The notes beneath the pieces are model-generated. The model made no database searches. It was given only the letters and a program-made list of their open reading frames with translations, and had not been told where the DNA came from. Made by a program: the position numbers and the translations under genes. From Anaerolineae bacterium (GTDB lineage Bacteria; Chloroflexota; Anaerolineae; J102), in assembly GCA_027002405.1 (NCBI GenBank), contig JALWZT010000233.1:1-49249 (forward strand): a stretch of DNA of 49,249 bases, read 5' to 3'. This document shows, piece after piece, positions 32,803 to 39,893 of the stretch (position 1 is the first letter of the stretch; each line of letters opens with the position of its first letter).

Positions 32803-34050
32803 TTAATAGCGCAACAACGCGCCGATGTTGCCATGGTTTTTGAGAATGGCCTGGTTTTCCTTCTCCCGCACCACCTCTACATGGCCTCCCAGATCCAGGG
32901 TTTGTCCTGCCAGCAGCGAGACCACGTCCGGCACTTCTTTGAGCCGGTCACTGCCGCAATAGATGCAGACCGGGGGCGGAGCTTCGGCCAGGTCCGCGAT
33001 GAGCCCTTGACAGCGACCGCATTGCCATCCTTTATGGATGAAGTCGGGCGGGAAGAAGAGGGTGTCGATGCGACCTTGCTGCCCGACCAGGGTCGTATCC
33101 GCCAGGCCTGCCACAGCGCGGCCATGACTGCGAGCAAGTTCCCCCACAAAGGCTTCCAACGCCTCCCTTTCCTCTTGTACCTCGGCCTGGTGCACCAGGG
33201 GCGCGACCTTATCTCGCACATCGTTGTAAGTCACATGCATGGACATGTTGACCGTGCCCAGGAATTTCCCCTTCAAGGATTTAGGCAGCATGCCCGCGAT
33301 CTCCTGCGGGACCTCGTCCGGTCCGGCCAGAACCAGCCATTTCCATCGGGCCTTTCGGTCAATGACTTCGGTGAACTCGATCACATGGCGGAAATGCTGT
33401 CGATAGTGTTCTTCCTGCCATTGTTCATGATTGTGCGCGCCCCATCCCAGGGCCTTGGTCTTGGCCGGGGTTTCATCTACCTCCGAGATGGTATATTCGG
33501 CCGCTTCACCCATGTAGTAGACAAAGAAACGGGCCCGGCGTCTATCCACTAAAACCACCCCTGTCGGCTCATGTTCATCCAATTGGATGAGCAAAGGGGT
33601 CAGGACAGGCAAGGGGCCCCATGCCAGGAAGTCCGTAGGCGCTTCGGGCAGATGATAGATCAGGAATTTTTCGTATTTGACTTCGCGGTCCCGTTTGGGA
33701 GAAAACTTGTAAGGCGCGGCAAAGATGACCAGACCTCGCCCCATAGGGGCACGGCTGAGATTGTGCTCGATGAGTTTGCCAAGATGGGTGGTCACGGCAT
33801 CAAAGAGCAGAAGCTCGTTGCGATCCGTCAAGGTCTCGCGTTGTCGGGCTACGAGGTTTTTGTAACGCAGCAACATGGGCTCTACCTGCAGCCGTTCGGG
33901 CCGGGTATCCAGGTAGAGGGTGATCATGCCCTGTTCGGATTGGAAATTTTTCAGTCCTGTGATATCTTCAGCGGTGATGAAGTCATAGCCGCGTTCGTCA
34001 TCGCCGATCAGGTCCAATATCAGTTCGTCAGCTTGGATTTTTTGGATCAT
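32803..34050 (-). CDS. Bacterial eRF1-like (baeRF) family protein with zinc ribbon
   Basis: This protein, 415 residues from ATG 34050, resembles the bacterial archaeo-eukaryotic release factor (eRF1-like) group, thought to act on stalled ribosomes or peptidyl-tRNA. GMITLYLDTRPER lies near residue 40. The central GVVLVDRRRARFFVYYMGEAAEY block is characteristic. A region with KGKFLGTVNMSMHVTYNDVRDKVAPLV follows. The C-terminal part has a treble-clef-like CGRC and CIYCG pair (zinc ribbon). AAGGAGA lies about 7 nt before the ATG. It heads a minus-strand cluster with GT9, FabL-like and purB genes. The molecular role is not proven for this subfamily. Confidence 0.75.
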   Translation of the reverse strand: MIQKIQADELILDLIGDDERGYDFITAEDITGLKNFQSEQGMITLYLDTRPERLQVEPMLLRYKNLVARQRETLTDRNELLLFDAVTTHLGKLIEHNLSRAPMGRGLVIFAAPYKFSPKRDREVKYEKFLIYHLPEAPTDFLAWGPLPVLTPLLIQLDEHEPTGVVLVDRRRARFFVYYMGEAAEYTISEVDETPAKTKALGWGAHNHEQWQEEHYRQHFRHVIEFTEVIDRKARWKWLVLAGPDEVPQEIAGMLPKSLKGKFLGTVNMSMHVTYNDVRDKVAPLVHQAEVQEEREALEAFVGELARSHGRAVAGLADTTLVGQQGRIDTLFFPPDFIHKGWQCGRCQGLIADLAEAPPPVCIYCGSDRLKEVPDVVSLLAGQTLDLGGHVEVVREKENQAILKNHGNIGALLRY

Positions 34051-34098
34051 AAGTCTCTCCTTGCGTACAGGTGGATGGATTGTCATCAAAGTGTATGT

Positions 34099-34128
34099 AT
34101 TCTACCCTTTTTTACTCGTGATGGCTAA
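34099..34128 (-). promoter_or_regulatory. Possible promoter of the baeRF cluster
   Basis: On the minus strand TTAGCC and TAGAAT are 18 bp apart (plus-strand positions 34123-34128 and 34099-34104). The -10 is a fair match and the -35 is weak. It lies about 50 nt before the start codon. Confidence 0.3.
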
Positions 34129-34186
34129 GAAACACGTTAGAAGAAGGCCAGCAAAGTATTAGAAAGGCGCCGTTCATTTTTGAACC

Positions 34187-35368
34187 ATGAAACCCGCAAC
34201 CATCCTCTATCCTCACAGCTCGGATGAGCTTTACGGTTCGGATGTGGTGCTGCTGAACTTGGTCCGACGGTTGGACCGCGCGCGTTTCCGGCCCATGGTG
34301 CTTTTGCCCACGGATATCCCCTATCAGGGGGCGCTGAGCCAGGCTCTGGATGAGGCAGGGATCGCGCATCGGGCATTGGCCATGCCCGTGTTGCGCCGGC
34401 GTTATTTTTCCGCGCGAGGCATGCCTCGATTCATCCGCGATCTATGGCGTGGCCGGCAGGGAATCCCCGCGCTGGCGCGGCAGGAGGGGGTGGCGCTGAT
34501 CCACAGCAATACCAGCGCGGTATGGGGCGGAGCCCTGGCCGCGTCGCGATTGGGGATCCCCCACATCTGGCATGTGCACGAACTGGTGACAGACCCCCTT
34601 TTGGTGCGTAAGCTTATCGCCTGGATGGTGAATCGATACAGCGATCGGGTCGTGGCCATCAGTCGGGCTGTGGCCGAGCACTTGTTGAAGGACGCGCCCG
34701 GCCTGGAAGGACGGATCACCGTGATCTATGATGCGGTGGATACCGAACGGTTTGCCCCCACGGTTTCGGGCCAAGCTTTGCGGCAGGCCTGGGGCGTGGG
34801 GCCAGAAGAGGTGCTGGTGGGGGTGGTGGGCCGCATCTCGGCCTGGAAGGGACAGGATTTCTTCTTGCGGGCCTTTGCCCAGGCCGTGCGGGTGGAGCCC
34901 CGCTTGCGGGCGGTGATCGTAGGGGATGTGCCCCCGGGCGAAGACTGGCGGCGGGATGCGCTCCAGCAACTGGCCCGGGAATTGGGTGTGGCCCAACGGG
35001 TGTTGTGGCCCGGGTATCATCCGGATGCCCCGCGGGTGATGGCTGCGCTGGATATCCTTGCCCTGCCTTCCATCAAGCCCGAACCTTTTGGCATGGTGGT
35101 CATCGAGGCCATGGCCACGGGCAAACCGGTGATCGCCACCGATCATGGAGGTCCTATGGAATCGGTGGTTCATGGCCAGACCGGGTTGCTGGTTTCCCCC
35201 ACAGCCCCGGAGGAGATGGCGCAGGCCCTGATCCGCCTGGCCCGAGACCCCCTGTTGCGTCGCACCTGGGGCGCGCAAGGTCGGGCCCGGGCCCAGACCC
35301 TCTTCAGCTTCGACGCCCATGTGAACGCGTTTCAGGCGTTGTATGCGTCTGCTATGAAAATAGAATGA
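34187..35368 (+). CDS. Family 4 glycosyltransferase
   Basis: This 393-residue GT-B glycosyltransferase transfers a sugar from a nucleotide donor. N-terminal PHSSDELYGSDVVLLNLVRRLD, then GIPHIWHVHELV, VVAISRAVAEHLL and VIYDAVDTERFAP mark the acceptor half. The donor half has VGVVGRISAWKGQDFFLRAFAQ, VLWPGYHPDAPRVMAALDILALPSIKPEPFGMVVIEAMATGKPVIAT, with the expected E-x7-E-type glutamates, and DHGGPMESVVHGQTGLLV. The last residues SAMKIE and TGA are encoded by the left arm of the 232-bp inverted repeat. It is divergent from baeRF. Together with GT2, GT9 and PopT it points to surface-polysaccharide assembly. Confidence 0.93.
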   Translation: MKPATILYPHSSDELYGSDVVLLNLVRRLDRARFRPMVLLPTDIPYQGALSQALDEAGIAHRALAMPVLRRRYFSARGMPRFIRDLWRGRQGIPALARQEGVALIHSNTSAVWGGALAASRLGIPHIWHVHELVTDPLLVRKLIAWMVNRYSDRVVAISRAVAEHLLKDAPGLEGRITVIYDAVDTERFAPTVSGQALRQAWGVGPEEVLVGVVGRISAWKGQDFFLRAFAQAVRVEPRLRAVIVGDVPPGEDWRRDALQQLARELGVAQRVLWPGYHPDAPRVMAALDILALPSIKPEPFGMVVIEAMATGKPVIATDHGGPMESVVHGQTGLLVSPTAPEEMAQALIRLARDPLLRRTWGAQGRARAQTLFSFDAHVNAFQALYASAMKIE

Positions 35369-35580
35369 TCGCTGGTTACTGAGGAATCGCCAGGCCGACG
35401 TTGGGCGAGTCGGCAAAGGTTCGTATTGCGTATTCCGTATTCCGTCCAGTCGTTACGCAATACGCAATACGGAATACGAGTCACGCCGCCCTGGCCGCGA
35501 GGCATTTTCGTCGGTATCGGCGCGGGGTGGCCCGCCGTCGGACTGCTTTGTAAATAGGATTCGGATCAGGATTAGGATTG
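35349..35580 (-). repeat. Left arm of 232-bp inverted repeat flanking popT
   Basis: This arm begins with CTGCTATGAAAATAGAATG, inside the end of the GT4 gene, and ends with an inverted AATCCT array. The right arm at 37229-37460 is its near-identical reverse complement, also 232 bp. Each arm contains an internal palindrome of CGTATTCC and CGTATTGC words. Confidence 0.85.
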
Positions 35581-35974
35581 AGGATTGTCAGGCCGAGGTT
35601 AGGCGCGAGCAGGAGTAATCAGTGATCAGTTATCAGTAATCAGTGTTCAGTAGAACCTTGCAACGTCATTCCGAGGGAGCGAAGCGACCGAGGAATCTAG
35701 CGAAGCGCAAAAAACCACGGCATGGCGCTCGCTTCGCTTGCTAGATGCTTCGCTCCCTTCGGTCGCTCAGCATGACGAATATCTGCGAAAATCTGCGTTG
35801 CGAAGCATCGGCGCAAATCTGCGTTCCCTTTTCCTCGGTATCGGCGAATCGTCGTTCGTGGCGCCTGCACGTTTTTTCAGGAAAGCCGGGCAGGTATGGT
35901 AATCTTGGGGGCTGATAGGAATGCGTTCTCTCTTCCATGCTTCTTAATTCTTTTCTGAGGTCCTCACACTTTCT
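35581..35974. repeat. Repeat-filled leader upstream of popT
   Basis: It contains an ATCAGT array (35616-35652), an inverted long-hairpin repeat (35664-35777) and ATCTGCGAAAATCTGCG words. The final ~100 bp (35875-35974) is repeat-poor and should hold the popT promoter and ribosome-binding site. No gene is supported. Confidence 0.7.
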
Positions 35975-36937
35975 ATGAATCCTACGACCCTTCAACATCC
36001 TTCTTCCGAACAACGGGTTGATCGCACCTGGAAACATTATCTGGGGCTGGTTGCCCGGGGGTTTGCCATGGGCTCGGCCGATGTGGTGCCCGGTGTTTCG
36101 GGCGGCACCATGGCGTTTATCCTGGGCATTTACGCCGAGCTGATCTTCAGCATCCGGGCCATTGGCCGCCGAGAATTTTGGGATGCCCTGCTGCATCTTC
36201 GCTTGAAGGAGGCCCTTTGGGCCATCAATCTCCCCTTCTTGCTGGCCCTGGGCTCGGGCATTATTCTGGCGTTTTTGTCCTTAGCTAAGGGCCTGGAATG
36301 GATGCTGGAAAATAAGCCCGTCTACATTTGGAGTTTCTTTTTTGGGTTGGTCCTGGCTTCTATCATCACGGTAGCCCGACGAATCAAACAATGGACCGTC
36401 ATCCTCCTGACGGCTCTGATCCTGGCCGCGGTGGGTGCGTATCTTTTGGTAGGGGCTGTGCCAGCTCAGACGCCCGATACTTTCCTCTACGTGTTTTTTA
36501 GCGGCGCCCTGGCCAGCACGGCCATGATCCTCCCCGGGATCTCGGGGGCCTTCATCCTGGTGCTTTTGGGCAAGTACCAGTTTGCCCTGAGCGCTGTCAA
36601 TCAGCGGGACGTGCTCAGCCTGTTGGTGTTGGCCGCGGGCGCGGGCGTGGGCCTGGTCACCTTTGCCCAGGTGCTGGGATGGCTTTTCCGCAAACATCAC
36701 GATCTGACCGTGGCCATTCTGACCGGCTTCATGTTAGGAAGTTTGCGCAAGCTGTGGCCATGGAAGGTGGTCGTAGAGACCATGACCGATAGCCATGGCC
36801 GGGAAATCCCTGTGGTTTTGCACAATGTGCTCCCTCCGGGCCTGACTGCGGAGGTGGGCATCGCCATCATCCTGGCTGCCATCGGTTTCGCCGCGGTCTT
36901 GCTGCTAGACCACATGGCGGTCACCATTGGTGACTGA
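35975..36937 (+). CDS. popT: DUF368 membrane protein (PopT-type polyprenyl-phosphate transporter)
   Basis: This 320-residue multi-pass membrane protein belongs to DUF368, members of which (PopT) recycle undecaprenyl phosphate across the membrane. The two inverted family repeats are seen: GFAMGSADVVPGVSGGTMAFILGIYAEL near the N-terminus and STAMILPGISGAFILVLLGKYQFAL in the middle. At least eight hydrophobic segments follow through to LLLDHMAVTIGD. It fits the surrounding glycosyltransferases, since lipid-carrier recycling limits envelope glycan synthesis. The transcription unit is enclosed by a 232-bp inverted repeat. The length is normal. The assignment to lipid carrier transport rests on family knowledge. 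Confidence 0.88.
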   Translation: MNPTTLQHPSSEQRVDRTWKHYLGLVARGFAMGSADVVPGVSGGTMAFILGIYAELIFSIRAIGRREFWDALLHLRLKEALWAINLPFLLALGSGIILAFLSLAKGLEWMLENKPVYIWSFFFGLVLASIITVARRIKQWTVILLTALILAAVGAYLLVGAVPAQTPDTFLYVFFSGALASTAMILPGISGAFILVLLGKYQFALSAVNQRDVLSLLVLAAGAGVGLVTFAQVLGWLFRKHHDLTVAILTGFMLGSLRKLWPWKVVVETMTDSHGREIPVVLHNVLPPGLTAEVGIAIILAAIGFAAVLLLDHMAVTIGD

Positions 36938-37228
36938 ACTGTCGCCATGAGCGAGAGCTCACCCCATAACGACGAAAATGGGAACGCAGATTTTCGCAGA
37001 TGCGGCGCAGATTTCCACTGATTACTGATAACTGATCACTGATTACTCTATCTTCAAAGCAGTCGCCACGAACGGCAGTTCGCCAATACCGAAGAAAACA
37101 TCTCGCGGCCAAGTTGGCGCGGGAAGCCGAGCCCGGGATGCGTAATGCGTGATGCGTAAGGCTCTCACGTTTTACGTTTCACGCATCACGCCCGTTGTCG
37201 CCTCGCCCAACGTGGGCCTGGCGATCCG
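36938..37228. repeat. Repeat words between popT and the right inverted arm
   Basis: It contains a boundary repeat (36938-36990), an ACTGATAACTGATCACTG array (37016-37047), a diverged boundary repeat (about 37065-37100) and an inverted-word hairpin made of GCGTAATGCGTGATGCG and CGCATCACGC words (about 37140-37190). No gene is supported. Confidence 0.65.
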
Positions 37229-37460
37229 CAATCCTAATCCTGATCCGAATCCTATTTACAAAGCAGTCCAACGGCGGACCAGCCCGCGCCGATACCGACG
37301 AAAATGCCTCGCGGCCAGGGCGGCGTGACTCGTATTCCGTATTGCGTATTGCGTAACGACTGGACGGAATACGGAATACGCAATACGAACCTTTGCCGCC
37401 TCGCCCAACGTCGGCCTGGCGACTCCTCAGCAACCAGCGATCATTCTATTTTCATAGCAG
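37229..37460 (+). repeat. Right arm of 232-bp inverted repeat flanking popT
   Basis: This arm is the reverse complement of 35349-35580, differing at only about ten positions by eye. It ends CTATTTTCATAGCAG. The AG at its end begins the AGGAGG Shine-Dalgarno sequence of the next gene, so the repeat abuts translation signals on this side as well. Confidence 0.85.
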
Positions 37461-37470
37461 GAGGCGCCCC

Positions 37471-38235
37471 ATGCATGCATCCACCAAAACAGTACTGGTG
37501 ACCGGAGGTGCCAGTGGCATTGGGCTGGCTATTGCCACCCGATTTGCCCGGGAAGGTTATTCCCTGGTCATTGGTGACATCAATCAACGTGATGGCGAAC
37601 GGGTCGCCCGGGACCTGCACGCGATCTTTGTGCATGGGGACTTGGCCCAACGAGCGGCATGCCGCCGCTTGGTCGATGTGGCTGTCGAAACTTATGGTCA
37701 TGTGGATATTTTGGTTAACGTAGCTGGTTTTCAGCATATTGATCCCATTGATGTGTTTCCCGAAGATGTTTGGGACAAGATGCTGGCCGTGATGCTCACC
37801 GCGCCTTTTCTCCTGACTCGTTATGTCTGGCCAGGGATGCGGGCTCGCGGTTGGGGACGCATTGTCAATATCGCGTCCATTCATGGCCTGGTGGCTTCGC
37901 CCTACAAGAGCGGGTATATTTCCGCCAAACATGGCCTCATTGGCCTCACACGCACCGCCGCGTTGGAAGGGGGGCCTTTTGGAATCACGGTAAACGCCAT
38001 TGCCCCAGCCTATGTGCGCACACCTTTGGTGGAACGCCAGATTGCCGATCAAGCGCGCACCCGGGGGCTTTCTGAAGAAGAAGTCATCGAAAAAGTGATG
38101 CTGGAACCCGCAGCCATCAAGCGTTTGATCGAACCGGAAGAGGTCGCGGCCATGGTGTGGTATCTCTGCTCGGAAGAGGCCCGCAATATCACCGGGTCTG
38201 TTTTCACGTTGGATGCCGGCTGGACCGCGCGATAA
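37471..38235 (+). CDS. bdhA: 3-Hydroxybutyrate dehydrogenase-like SDR
   Basis: This protein, 254 residues from ATG 37471, is a classic short-chain dehydrogenase. [24 protein letters not shown] is the NAD loop, [29 protein letters not shown] carries serine and Y-x3-K, and [26 protein letters not shown] sequence ([21 protein letters not shown]) with [18 protein letters not shown] is the 3-hydroxybutyrate dehydrogenase pattern. The enzyme would interconvert 3-hydroxybutyrate and acetoacetate. The longer frame from 37393 lies in the inverted repeat and is rejected. AGGAGG is just before the ATG. The acyl-CoA genes at 4-7 kb are a plausible metabolic match. Confidence 0.87.
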   Translation: MHASTKTVLVTGGASGIGLAIATRFAREGYSLVIGDINQRDGERVARDLHAIFVHGDLAQRAACRRLVDVAVETYGHVDILVNVAGFQHIDPIDVFPEDVWDKMLAVMLTAPFLLTRYVWPGMRARGWGRIVNIASIHGLVASPYKSGYISAKHGLIGLTRTAALEGGPFGITVNAIAPAYVRTPLVERQIADQARTRGLSEEEVIEKVMLEPAAIKRLIEPEEVAAMVWYLCSEEARNITGSVFTLDAGWTAR

Positions 38236-38271
38236 CGACTCTCACCTCCTTCTGGATAGTCAAAAATACCC

Positions 38272-38425
38272 GTAACTATACACGTACCCTCTCATAGCAA
38301 GGCAAAAACCACGAAGGACACGAAGGACACCAAGGTACAAAGGGAAAGATAAACATTTTCTTCGTGTCTTTGTGGCTTTGTGCCTTCGTGGTAAAAACGT
38401 CTTGCAGAAGGAGCTGTATAGTTAC
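38272..38425. mobile_element. MITE-like element B, copy 2, with perfect 8-bp target duplication
   Basis: This 154-bp copy has the same 11-bp ends as copy 1, GTAACTATACA (38272-38282) and TGTATAGTTAC (38415-38425), and is flanked by a perfect direct repeat AAATACCC (38264-38271 and 38426-38433). The interior long hairpin matches copy 1. It lies in the leader of the aldo/keto reductase gene. Confidence 0.9.
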
Positions 38426-38471
38426 AAATACCCCATGCTTTTACCCGACAAAGGTAGGAACGGAGGCTATC

Positions 38472-39413
38472 GTGGAATATCGAAACATGGGCCGTACAGG
38501 CCTGAAGCTTAGTGAAATCTCCTTGGGTGGATGGCTTACCTTTGGTAACGCGGTCGAAGATGATGTCGCCTTTCGCATCCTCGATGTCGCCATCGATCAC
38601 GGTGTGAATTTTATCGACCTGGCCGATATTTACGCCCGAGGCAACGCAGAACGCGTGGTGGGACGCTGGCTAAAAGGGAAAAAACGCAGCGATCTGGTGA
38701 TTTCCAGCAAGGTCTATTGGCCCATGAGCGACAATATCAATGACCGGGGGCTCAGTCGTAAGCATATTATGGAATCGGTGGAGGGGAGTTTGCGCCGTCT
38801 GGGGACCGATTATCTGGATATCTATTTCTGCCATCGGTACGATGAAGAAACACCCCTGGAAGAGGTGGTGCGGGCCATGACCGACCTGGTCAGCCAGGGA
38901 AAAATCCTCTATTGGGGGACCAGTGTGTGGGAAGCGGACCGCATTGAAGATGCCGTGGCTATCGCTCGAGAATGGTTGGGGTATCAGCCTTTTGTGGAGC
39001 AGCCCCGCTACAACATGCTGGACCGCCACATCGAGGATGCCATCATGCCCATGTGCGCGGAAAAGGGCCTGGGCATCGTAGTATGGAGCCCTTTGGCCCA
39101 GGGTGTGCTCACCACGAAATATCTAGACGGCATCCCCAAGCGCGCCCGGGTCCACTATTCGCAATGGATCAAGCAGGACCTGACGCCCAAAAACCTGGAA
39201 CGGGTGCGGAAGCTCACAGCCCTGGCCGGAGACCTGGGGCTCACCATGGCGCAACTGGCTCTGGCCTGGATTCTGCGTCGGCCGGCGATCTCCAGCGTGA
39301 TCACCGGAGCCAGCCGGCCGGAACAGATAGAGGAAAATGTTCAGGCCAGCGGCGTCAGCCTCCCTCAAGAGGCTCTGGATGAGATTGAGAGGATTCTGGG
39401 GGAGCGCTCGTGA
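38472..39413 (+). CDS. Aldo/keto reductase
   Basis: This protein, 313 residues from a GTG start, is an NADPH-dependent aldo/keto reductase of the voltage-gated-potassium-channel beta-subunit-like branch. It shows [42 protein letters not shown] with the catalytic D and [10 protein letters not shown] with the lysine, and [23 protein letters not shown] with the histidine. [16 protein letters not shown] and [18 protein letters not shown] are the cofactor-binding region. GTG 38472 is preferred because GGAGG ends about 5 nt before it and the longer frame enters MITE-like element B. The 3' end overlaps hisI by 59 nt on the opposite strand. Confidence 0.9.
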   Translation: MEYRNMGRTGLKLSEISLGGWLTFGNAVEDDVAFRILDVAIDHGVNFIDLADIYARGNAERVVGRWLKGKKRSDLVISSKVYWPMSDNINDRGLSRKHIMESVEGSLRRLGTDYLDIYFCHRYDEETPLEEVVRAMTDLVSQGKILYWGTSVWEADRIEDAVAIAREWLGYQPFVEQPRYNMLDRHIEDAIMPMCAEKGLGIVVWSPLAQGVLTTKYLDGIPKRARVHYSQWIKQDLTPKNLERVRKLTALAGDLGLTMAQLALAWILRRPAISSVITGASRPEQIEENVQASGVSLPQEALDEIERILGERS

Positions 39414-39762
39414 GGCTTCGGTAGAAACAGGTCATGGCGCCCGTGTGGCAGGCCGGGCCATGGGGACGCACCAGGACCAGCAAGGCGTCCCCATCACAAT
39501 CCAGATGGATGGAGACCACATCCTGGTAATGGCCGCTGGTTTCGCCTTTGTGCCACAGGCGCTGGCGGCTCCGGCTCCAGAAAACGGTTTGGCCTAACTG
39601 AAGGGTGCGGGCCAGGGCTTCCTGATTCATATAGGCCAGGGTCAGGACCTGGCCCGTATCCACATCCTGCACGATCGCGGGGATGAGAGGGGATTTGTTG
39701 AAATCAACATCTTCGACGCGGGCGATACCGGTCACCCAGCGGGTGGGATCAAAGGCTGGCAT
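39355..39762 (-). CDS. hisI: Phosphoribosyl-AMP cyclohydrolase
   Basis: This 135-residue enzyme opens the adenine ring of phosphoribosyl-AMP in histidine synthesis. The zinc and substrate motifs [42 protein letters not shown] and TCFYRSL are complete. It is the stand-alone HisI form without the HisE domain. The C-terminal tail [16 protein letters not shown] lies in the 59-nt antisense overlap with the aldo/keto reductase gene, so that tail was probably gained from it. No other histidine genes are in the window. It is divergent from the permease gene. Confidence 0.94.
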   Translation of the reverse strand: MPAFDPTRWVTGIARVEDVDFNKSPLIPAIVQDVDTGQVLTLAYMNQEALARTLQLGQTVFWSRSRQRLWHKGETSGHYQDVVSIHLDCDGDALLVLVRPHGPACHTGAMTCFYRSLTSAPPESSQSHPEPLEGG

Positions 39763-39804
39763 GGGGATAACCTATGACAGGGGAGCGTGTGGGGGGTGGT
39801 GTTT

Positions 39805-39833
39805 TTGCCAAATGACATGCTTTTGGGTACGAT
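39805..39833 (+). promoter_or_regulatory. Sigma-70-type promoter for the large permease gene
   Basis: TTGCCA (39805-39810) and TACGAT (39828-39833) are 17 bp apart in the hisI-permease divergent gap, about 60 nt before the permease ATG. This is a motif match without experimental support. Confidence 0.45.
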
Positions 39834-39893
39834 TAACCAGTTTGAACGTTGTCATTATCGTTATCTCTCGCCAAAAGGACAACTTCCGGGATC

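Noticed and set aside
35349..37460. Site-specific invertible switch
   Set aside because: Inverted arms are present, but no recombinase gene or recombination core is visible; only homologous recombination is proposed.
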